Source: Massilia varians (GTDB lineage: Bacteria > Pseudomonadota > Gammaproteobacteria > Burkholderiales > Burkholderiaceae_D). Taken from it: a DNA stretch of 64,000 nucleotides. The notes under the pieces were generated by a model. It saw only the letters and a program-made list of their open reading frames with translations. It had not been told where the DNA came from and did no database searches. Numbering within the stretch: the first letter of the stretch is position 1; every line of letters begins with the position of its first letter. The stretch covers positions 1,923,001-1,987,000 of the forward strand of contig NZ_AP026966.1 in NCBI RefSeq assembly GCF_027923905.1, in the 5' to 3' direction. The translations under genes and the position numbers were made by a program. This document shows, in pieces, positions 58,035 through 64,000 of this stretch.

Positions 58035-58694
58035 ATGAGCACCAACCCTGTCGCCGATTTCTATACCGCGATTGCGGAACATTACGACGCCCAGTTCCAC
58101 GACGAGAGCGACGAAGACCGCCAGGACGACCTCGACGACGTCGCCGAACAGGTCGGCGAGCTGTTGCGCGGCCACACCGTGCTGGAACTGGGCTGCGGCA
58201 CCGGCTACTTCACCGACGTGATCGCCGAGACGGCGCAATCGGTGCTGGCCACCGACATCAGCGAAGCGATGCTCAACGTCGCGCGCGAGCACGGGGAAGG
58301 GCTGGAGAACGTGCAGTACCGCGTGGCCGATGCGCTGAATTTGCCGACCGACCTCGGTAAATTTACGGCGGTATTCGCCGGCTTCCTGTGGTCGCATTTC
58401 AAGAAGGAAGAGCAGGACGCCTTCATCGCCGGCCTGCGCGCCCGCGTCGGCTCGAACGCACTGCTGGTGCTGATCGACGACGAGTACGTCGAGGGCGCCA
58501 GCCCGACGGTCGCACGCACCGATGCCCAGGGCAATACCTGGGCCCAGTTCGTCGACGCCGAAGGCAAGCGCCACGAGCTGCCCAAGAACTACCCGACCGA
58601 CAGCGCGCTGCGCAAGCGCCTCGGCACGGCGGTGCGCGAGATCAAGATCGGCCGCTGGGACAGCTGCTGGGCGCTGACCTGCCGCCTGAAGTGA
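58035..58694 (+). CDS. Class I SAM-dependent methyltransferase
   Basis: A 219 aa Rossmann-fold methyltransferase. Motif I VLELGCGTGYFT (residues ~49-60), ATDISEAML and VADALNLP are visible. The acidic N-terminus (DESDEDRQDDLDD) is unusual. The gene is 15 bp after cysB and may be co-transcribed with it. The substrate cannot be predicted. Confidence 0.82.
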   Translation: MSTNPVADFYTAIAEHYDAQFHDESDEDRQDDLDDVAEQVGELLRGHTVLELGCGTGYFTDVIAETAQSVLATDISEAMLNVAREHGEGLENVQYRVADALNLPTDLGKFTAVFAGFLWSHFKKEEQDAFIAGLRARVGSNALLVLIDDEYVEGASPTVARTDAQGNTWAQFVDAEGKRHELPKNYPTDSALRKRLGTAVREIKIGRWDSCWALTCRLK

Positions 58695-58703
58695 TCGGCA
58701 CCC

Positions 58704-59570
58704 TCAGATATTCGTCTGCTCCGGGGGCACCCGGTCCGGCAGCGTCTGCGAGTCCGCCCCGTCCCCGGGCCGGGACGGCGGCCGCATGCCGACCACGTAA
58801 CTCGTCATGCTGAGCGAACCGAGCGCCCTTGCCTCGGCAAACGGGGCGGCCATTTCGCCGCTGGCCTGGCACAGGCCGGCAAGGTAGGCCAGGGGCAGGA
58901 AATGCTCGGGTGTGGGCACGGCGAGCGCGTAATCTTGCGCGGATTCGACCCCGGCCAGCTCGCTAGGGGCGCTCGTCATCAGATCGCGCACGCGGGCGTC
59001 GAAGCGGTCTGCCCAATCGAAGCCTTGGTTGCCGCGCGCCCAGTCGACCAGGCGCAGATTGTGGACGACGTTGCCGCTTCCCAGGATCAGGACGCCGCGA
59101 TCGCGCAGCGGCGACAGGCGCGCGCCCAGGTCCATGTGGTAGGCGAGCGGGGCGCCCGCATGGATCGACATCTGCACCACCGGCACGTCCGCCTCGGGGA
59201 AGACATGTGCCAGGACCGACCAGGTGCCGTGGTCGAGCCCCCAGCTGTCCATGTCCATGCCGATATAGGTGGGTTGCAGCAGTTCGGCGACTTCATGCGC
59301 GAGGTCGGGGCTGCCCGGCGCGGGATAGTCGAAGGCAAACAGCTCCTTCGGAAAGCCGTAGAAGTCGTGGATCACCTTGGGACGCGGCATTGCGGTGACC
59401 GCGCTGCCCTGGATGAACCAGTGCGCCGAGATGGCCAGCACGGCGCGCGGCCGTGGCAGCACGCGCCCAAGCGCGCGCCAGGTATCCGTGAACTCGTTGA
59501 TTTCGAGCGTGTTCATCGGCGAACCGTGGCCGATGAAGACGGCGGGCATGCGGGGACCGCTGGTCGACAT
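58704..59570 (-). CDS. ygiD: Class III extradiol dioxygenase (YgiD/DODA type)
   Basis: A 288 aa LigB-superfamily enzyme similar to E. coli YgiD and plant DOPA 4,5-dioxygenase. Metal-site and active-site histidines lie in VFIGHGSPMN, AISAHWF and GLDHGTWSVL, and GSGNVVHNL is present. It would cleave a catechol ring; the physiological substrate is unknown. GGAGAG precedes the ATG at 59570. It is convergent with the methyltransferase gene. Confidence 0.85.
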   Translation of the reverse strand: MSTSGPRMPAVFIGHGSPMNTLEINEFTDTWRALGRVLPRPRAVLAISAHWFIQGSAVTAMPRPKVIHDFYGFPKELFAFDYPAPGSPDLAHEVAELLQPTYIGMDMDSWGLDHGTWSVLAHVFPEADVPVVQMSIHAGAPLAYHMDLGARLSPLRDRGVLILGSGNVVHNLRLVDWARGNQGFDWADRFDARVRDLMTSAPSELAGVESAQDYALAVPTPEHFLPLAYLAGLCQASGEMAAPFAEARALGSLSMTSYVVGMRPPSRPGDGADSQTLPDRVPPEQTNI

Positions 59571-59749
59571 GGTGCTCTCTCCTTGGCCGCGCTGCGGCAG
59601 ATCCGGTGTGGTCGATGGTACACCGGGATCGCGGCGCGCGGCGATCCCCATGGCCGGACACCCTTGCCCGGACCAGGCCGGCGACACCATCTTGCAAGAT
59701 TGACTACAGTTGAGTGACCCTTCAACGACTTGCACAGGAGCCCCTCACA

Positions 59750-60259
59750 ATGAACTTTCGCAGCCTGCTTTCCTCCGTACTGATCGGCGCTGTCGCCAGC
59801 GCCCGCTCGATGACCCCGATGGCCACCATCGCCACCGCCCGCATGGCCAAGCGCGACACCCCGGGCGAACTGTTCCTGCTCGACCGCCCGCTGTTCAAGT
59901 ACGGCGCACTGGCGATGGGCGCGGGTGAGCTGATCGGCGACAAGATGAAAACCGCGCCCGACCGCACCGTGTTCCTGGGCTTGCTGGCGCGGGTCATGAG
60001 CGCCGGCATCGCCGGCGCCGCGCTCGCGCCGCGCGGCCACGAAAAGGCCGGCGCGGCGGCTGCGGTTGCCACCGCCGTGCCGCTGGCCTACCTGACCCTG
60101 GCCGGCCGCAAGCAGGCCATGGCGCGCATGGGGCAGACCCGCAGCGGACTGATCGAAGACGCGCTGATCGTCGCCGCCGGCAGCGCCATCGTGGCCTTGT
60201 CGACCCGCGGGCAGCACGAGCATGGGCGCACGCCGCTGCAGCGCGCCACCGCCCGCTGA
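59750..60259 (+). CDS. DUF4126-like membrane protein
   Basis: A 169 aa protein with three or four hydrophobic segments, alanine-rich. The pattern NFRSLLSSVLIGAVASARSMTPMA and GELIGDKM resembles DUF4126 family proteins. AGGAG lies upstream of the ATG at 59750. No function is known. A perfect 12-base palindrome, ATCTTGCAAGAT, is at 59689-59700 in its upstream region. Confidence 0.65.
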   Translation: MNFRSLLSSVLIGAVASARSMTPMATIATARMAKRDTPGELFLLDRPLFKYGALAMGAGELIGDKMKTAPDRTVFLGLLARVMSAGIAGAALAPRGHEKAGAAAAVATAVPLAYLTLAGRKQAMARMGQTRSGLIEDALIVAAGSAIVALSTRGQHEHGRTPLQRATAR

Positions 60260-60272
60260 GCGACGCTGCTTT

Positions 60273-61490
60273 TTAGCGGGGCGCCTCGTCCGCCTCGAAA
60301 TCCAGCGTATCGGTATCGCGGTCCGTGGCCAGCGGCCCGCCCAGCAGCTTGAGCCAGGTGAAGCCGGCGACGCCCGCCACCAATGATGCGACCAGGATCG
60401 CCATCTTGGAGGCGTTGATGGTGTCGCCCGCGCCGACGAAGGCGAGGTTGGTGATGAAGATCGACATCGTGAAGCCGATTCCGCCCAGCAGGCCGGCGCC
60501 CAGGATGTGGCGCCAGGCCAGGTCCAGCGGCAGCCGGCACAGCCCGAGCGCGACCGCCGCAAAGCTGAACAGGAAGATCCCGACCGGCTTGCCGGCGACC
60601 AGGCCGAGGATGATGCCGAGGCTGTTCGCGCTGAGCAGTTCGGTTTCCCACCCGGCCCCGATGATGATGCCGGTATTGGCCAGCGCGAAGATCGGCAGGA
60701 TCAGGAAGGTCACCGGCTTGTGCAGGATGTGTTCCAGCCGGTGCGAGGGCGACTGAGCATCGTCTTCCCTGCTTGAATACGGGATCGTGAAGGCCAGCAG
60801 GACACCCGCGATGGTCGCGTGCACGCCGGACTCCAGCATCAGGAACCACATCAGCGCGCCACCCGCTATGTACGGCAGCAGCGCCATCACGCGCAGCACC
60901 CGGTTCAGCGCCAGCAAGCCGGCGAACACGGCCAGCGCCCCCAGCAGGTACAGGAAGGACAGCTCGGCGGTATAGAACAGGGCGATGACGACGATCGCCC
61001 CGAGGTCGTCCATGACGGCCAGCGCGGTCAGGAAGATCTTCAGCGAAGCCGGCACCCGGCTGCCCAGCAGGGCCAGCACGCCGAGCGCGAAGGCGATGTC
61101 GGTGGCCATCGGGATGCCGACGCCGGCCTGGGTCGCCGTGCCGGCGTTCAGGCCGAAGTGGATCAGGGCGGGCACTGCGATGCCGCCCGCGGCGGCCAGC
61201 ATCGGCAGCATGGCGTTTCTCAGGTCGGACAATTCGCCGTTGACCAGCTCGCGCTTCAGTTCAAGGCCGATCAAGAGGAAGAAGATCGCCATCAGGGCGT
61301 CGTTGACCCAGTGCTCGATGCTCAGTCCGGCGACGTACTGGTGCCAGAAGCCGAGCCAGGCGGGGCCGAGCGTGGAGTTGGCGACCGACAGCGAGAGGAT
61401 CGTGCAGAGGATCAGGATGATGCCGCCGGCCTTGCTCGACGCGAAGAATTCCTTGAAGCTCAGCGAGAGGGGGCGTTCGATGCGGATCAT
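60273..61490 (-). CDS. nhaA: Na+/H+ antiporter NhaA
   Basis: A 405 aa membrane antiporter expelling Na+ in exchange for protons. The essential aspartates Asp131 (ATDIAFALG) and Asp161-Asp162 (AVMDDLGAIVV) align with Asp133/163/164 of E. coli NhaA, and 12 transmembrane segments are visible. The charged C-terminal tail (DRDTDTLDFEADEAPR) is longer than usual. GGAGG lies before the ATG at 61490. Confidence 0.93.
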   Translation of the reverse strand: MIRIERPLSLSFKEFFASSKAGGIILILCTILSLSVANSTLGPAWLGFWHQYVAGLSIEHWVNDALMAIFFLLIGLELKRELVNGELSDLRNAMLPMLAAAGGIAVPALIHFGLNAGTATQAGVGIPMATDIAFALGVLALLGSRVPASLKIFLTALAVMDDLGAIVVIALFYTAELSFLYLLGALAVFAGLLALNRVLRVMALLPYIAGGALMWFLMLESGVHATIAGVLLAFTIPYSSREDDAQSPSHRLEHILHKPVTFLILPIFALANTGIIIGAGWETELLSANSLGIILGLVAGKPVGIFLFSFAAVALGLCRLPLDLAWRHILGAGLLGGIGFTMSIFITNLAFVGAGDTINASKMAILVASLVAGVAGFTWLKLLGGPLATDRDTDTLDFEADEAPR

Positions 61491-61636
61491 GCAGCCTCCA
61501 TGGCGGCATGACGGGAAACGGAGGTGGAGATGGGATGGACGTTGTGCATGGGATGGTCGCGCATAAACCGCGTGGCGGCCCGACCATCGCGCATCCTGTC
61601 GTGCCTTGCGCGGCACGATCACCCGCGGTCATGATA

Positions 61637-61660
61637 CCACGCCCGGCAGGCCGGGCGTGG
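61637..61660 (-). terminator. Hairpin after the AGCS symporter gene
   Basis: CCACGCCCGG (61637-61646) and CCGGGCGTGG (61651-61660) form a 10-bp stem 11 bases after the symporter stop. No T-tract follows on the minus strand, so it may be Rho-associated or a 3'-protecting structure. Confidence 0.5.
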
Positions 61661-61670
61661 CCTGCCGTGC

Positions 61671-63143
61671 TTAGCGGACGGTTTCCGCGGTCTTGTCCTG
61701 CGCTGCCGCCTGGCTGTTGCGCTGCACCCAGTAGTCGGCGTTCTTGATGCCGAGCGCCACCGGATCGAAGACCGGGTCCTTGCCCTGGGCCTTCTGGGCC
61801 TCGTAGTCGCGCAGGCACTTGAAGGCCACGTTGCGCATCAGGAGGATGGCGATGATGTTCAGCCAGGCCATCAGGCCCACGCCCAGGTCGCCCAGCGCCC
61901 AGGCCGCATCGGCGGTGCGGACGGTGCCGTAGAAGGTGGCGGCGATGATGCACAGCTTCAGCACGAAGGCCATCCACGGGCGGCTGGTGGCGCGGTTGAT
62001 GTAGGCGATGTTGGTCTCGGCGATGTAGTAGTAGGCCACGATCGTCGTGAAGGCGAAGAACAGCAGGGCGATGGCGACGAACAGCGCACCGAAGCCCGGC
62101 ATGATGTTTTCCAGCGCGGTCTGGACATAGCCCGGACCGGCGGCCACGCCCTGCACGCCGGTGAACATCGGGGTGCCGTCCGGCGCCTGGACGTTGTACT
62201 GGCCGGTGATCAGGAGCATGAAGGCGGTGGCCGAGCACACGAACAGGGTGTCGACGTAGACCGAGAAGCCCTGCACCAGGCCCTGCTTGGCCGGATGGCT
62301 CACTTCCGCCGCCGACGAGGCGTGGGGGCCGGTGCCCTGGCCGGCTTCGTTCGAATACACGCCGCGCTTGACGCCCCACTGGATCGCCATGCCGATGATG
62401 GCGCCGAAGCCGGCGTCCATCGCGAAGGCCGAGCGGAAGATCAGGCCCAGTACGTTCGGCAGCTGCTCGATGTGGAGGGCGACGATGATGCAGGCCACCA
62501 CGATGTAGCCGAGCGCCATGAAGGGCACCACGTATTCGGCGAAGGTGGCGATGCGCTTGACGCCGCCGAAGATGATGAAGGCCAGGGCGATCGCCAGCAG
62601 CGCGCCGGTGACGGTGGTATCGACCCCGGCGGCGGTCTTGAGGCTTTCGGCGATCGAATTGGCCTGCACGCCCGGCAGCAGCAGGCCGGTGGCGATGACG
62701 GTCACGAACGCGAACAGCAGGGCGTACCATTTCACGCCCAGGCCCTTTTCGATGTAGAAGGCGGGGCCGCCGCGGTACTGCTTGTTGATCGATTCCTTGT
62801 ACACCTGGCCCAGGGTCGATTCGACGAAGGCCGAGCTGGCGCCGAGGAAGGCCACCATCCACATCCAGAACACGGCGCCGGGGCCGCCGAAGGTGATGGC
62901 GGTGGCGACGCCGGCGATGTTGCCGGTGCCGACGCGGCCGGCCAGCGTCATGGTCAGGGCCTGGAAGGAGGACACGCCCTGGTCGGAGCTTTTTCCGTCC
63001 ATCATCAGGCGGGTCATTTCCCGCAAGTGACGCAGTTGCAGGAAGCGCGAACGGACGGAGAAATACAGCCCGGTGCCCAGGCACAGCGCGATCAGCGCCG
63101 TGCTCCAGACATATTCATTCAGGGTAGTGACCAACTCATTCAT
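61671..63143 (-). CDS. Alanine/glycine:cation symporter (AGCS family)
   Basis: A 490 aa secondary transporter with about 11 transmembrane helices. The AGCS signatures LTMTLAGRVGTGNIAGVATAI, GGPGAVFWMWM and GVKRGVYSNEAGQGTGPHASSAAEV are complete. It takes up alanine or glycine with Na+ or H+. The 190 bp upstream contains no recognisable glycine riboswitch, which often accompanies this family. The NhaA gene follows 180 bp downstream on the same strand. Confidence 0.92.
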   Translation of the reverse strand: MNELVTTLNEYVWSTALIALCLGTGLYFSVRSRFLQLRHLREMTRLMMDGKSSDQGVSSFQALTMTLAGRVGTGNIAGVATAITFGGPGAVFWMWMVAFLGASSAFVESTLGQVYKESINKQYRGGPAFYIEKGLGVKWYALLFAFVTVIATGLLLPGVQANSIAESLKTAAGVDTTVTGALLAIALAFIIFGGVKRIATFAEYVVPFMALGYIVVACIIVALHIEQLPNVLGLIFRSAFAMDAGFGAIIGMAIQWGVKRGVYSNEAGQGTGPHASSAAEVSHPAKQGLVQGFSVYVDTLFVCSATAFMLLITGQYNVQAPDGTPMFTGVQGVAAGPGYVQTALENIMPGFGALFVAIALLFFAFTTIVAYYYIAETNIAYINRATSRPWMAFVLKLCIIAATFYGTVRTADAAWALGDLGVGLMAWLNIIAILLMRNVAFKCLRDYEAQKAQGKDPVFDPVALGIKNADYWVQRNSQAAAQDKTAETVR

Positions 63144-63333
63144 TTACTTGTTTCCCCGGAGCAAGGAGGTACGGGCTTTGTGGGCCCGTCTTCGTGTTGT
63201 GAACATGGCCGGAAACGCTGCCCGGCCTCTCGTGGAGTGCAAAGATACCTGAAGAGTTAATCGATTCCTATCCTTATTTTTGCCTTCCCACGTCATGCCT
63301 CACAAACGTGCACGGCAGCACATTCCGGGTGCG

Positions 63334-63741
63334 TCAGTGCAGCTTGATGGGCGCTACCGTGGTGCCTTCGCGCACTTCGATGGCGGCCTCGTCGAAACCC
63401 GGCGGGCCGAAGCGGCCGGCGGCGTCGCGGCTGAAGCCGTAGTTTTCGGTGGGGATGCCGAGGAAGTTGCGGTCGAGCTGATTGTTCCCGTTCTCGTCCT
63501 GGTAAGCCAGCACCGCCCAGGTACCGGGCGGGATGTCCTTGAAGCCGATCACGGTCTCGCCGGCCTGGGCCGGCACCGAGGCATGGTGGGCGCACTGCTT
63601 GAGGAAGCGCTCGCGGTCGCACACGGCGACGTTGATCTTGCCCTTGCCGGCGGCGACGTTCGATACCCGGACCTCGACCGTGGCGGCCGATGCGGGGAGG
63701 GACGCCAGCAGCAGGGCGCAGGAAAGCAGGAGGTGACGCAT
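63334..63741 (-). CDS. DUF2141 exported protein
   Basis: A 135 aa protein with a signal peptide (LLLSCALLLASLPASAA). The mature DUF2141 domain shows GKINVAVCDRERFLKQC, IPPGTWAVLAYQDENGNNQLDRNFLGIPTENYGFSRDA. In other genomes it often accompanies carotenoid or membrane genes; here a carotenoid hydroxylase gene is divergent from it. Function is unknown. Confidence 0.85.
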   Translation of the reverse strand: MRHLLLSCALLLASLPASAATVEVRVSNVAAGKGKINVAVCDRERFLKQCAHHASVPAQAGETVIGFKDIPPGTWAVLAYQDENGNNQLDRNFLGIPTENYGFSRDAAGRFGPPGFDEAAIEVREGTTVAPIKLH

Positions 63742-63866
63742 GGGTGTCCTTTCATGGATGAAGAATGCTTGTACCGTCGCTGAACCGCGGCGCGCTGTGT
63801 GCGCCGCTTGCGCGGGGCGGCGCCTGTGGTAGGCTCGACGTATTCCGTTTATCGTGTCTATCTGCC

Positions 63867-64000
63867 ATGCTGCTCAATGCCCTCATCGTCGTGCTCACCG
63901 TCGTGCTGATGGAAGTGTTTTCCATCGTCGCGCACAAGTATGTGATGCATGGCTTCGGCTGGGGCTGGCACCGCTCGCACCACGAACCGCGCAGCGGCTG
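63867..64000 (+). CDS. crtZ: Beta-carotene hydroxylase (CrtZ), 3' partial
   Basis: Only the first 44 codons lie in the window. They show a hydrophobic N-terminus and the histidine clusters HKYVMH and HRSHHEP, the HxxxxH and HxxHH iron-binding boxes of the fatty acid hydroxylase superfamily, in CrtZ spacing. It would add 3-hydroxyl groups to beta-carotene to give zeaxanthin. Other sterol-desaturase-like proteins share the boxes, but HGFGWGWHRSHHEPRSG is very CrtZ-like. Confidence 0.85.
   Translation, partial: MLLNALIVVLTVVLMEVFSIVAHKYVMHGFGWGWHRSHHEPRSG

Noticed and set aside
63144..63333. Possible glycine riboswitch upstream of the alanine/glycine symporter
   Set aside because: The minus-strand leader has two small GC hairpins, but none of the conserved glycine aptamer elements are visible.

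Overview
The window is a GC-rich stretch of bacterial chromosome with no plasmid, phage, insertion sequence, tRNA, rRNA or CRISPR signature. Gene content (methylcitrate cycle with AcnD/PrpF, APS-type sulfate assimilation with a DUF934 protein, both isocitrate dehydrogenase types, a DUF4214 surface protein, ClpS-ClpA, a PrpR sigma-54 activator) and protein sequences point to Betaproteobacteria, Burkholderiales, most likely Oxalobacteraceae (Massilia/Telluria/Duganella group). This assignment is inference from gene families, not from a marker gene search.

Layout. 1-4 kb: lipid A aminoarabinose (Arn) genes, with the ArnA decarboxylase on the plus strand facing an arnD-formyltransferase-arnC operon on the minus strand. 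4-6 kb: murJ divergent from rpsT. 6.3-11 kb: monomeric isocitrate dehydrogenase, rluE and dimeric isocitrate dehydrogenase; the two icd genes share a duplicated upstream regulatory module. 11-14 kb: a cold-shock gene, then clpS-clpA. 14-21 kb: a secreted tricorn-type protease, a chemoreceptor, and a minus-strand pair of a small secreted protein and a PA-domain metalloprotease. 21-26 kb: FKBP lipoprotein, DUF2127 protein, a family 1 glycosidase/SDR pair and a membrane diguanylate cyclase. 26-28.7 kb: reverse transsulfuration (cystathionine beta-synthase and a gamma-lyase type enzyme).

28.9-38.9 kb is a propionate/acetate region: prpR, DUF485-actP, then prpB-prpC-acnD-prpF behind a consensus sigma-54 promoter with an inverted-repeat enhancer. 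39-44 kb: a PAS-GGDEF-EAL protein, exonuclease III, an AT-rich 0.5 kb spacer and three small genes. 44-48.5 kb: pepA divergent from lptF-lptG, then a short CbiX chelatase. 48.6-50.9 kb: a DUF4214 surface protein. 50.9-58 kb: minus-strand sulfate assimilation operon cysI-DUF934-cysH-cysD-cysN-cobA, divergent from cysB. 58-64 kb: a methyltransferase, an extradiol dioxygenase, a DUF4126-like protein, nhaA, an alanine/glycine symporter, a DUF2141 protein and the 5' end of a carotenoid hydroxylase gene.

The genes form several coherent modules: outer-membrane modification and LPS export (arn, lptFG), carbon entry through acetate and propionate into the TCA cycle (actP, prp, icd x2), and sulfur assimilation with siroheme synthesis (cys, cobA, cbiX, CBS/CGL). 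The most unusual signals are regulatory or structural: the duplicated icd leader module, five copies of a REP-like palindrome (one pair lies inside the prp operon), a start-codon hairpin before the chemoreceptor, a probable leaderless clpS, and an AT-rich leader before an unknown small gene. I found no clearly new multi-gene defence or metabolic system.
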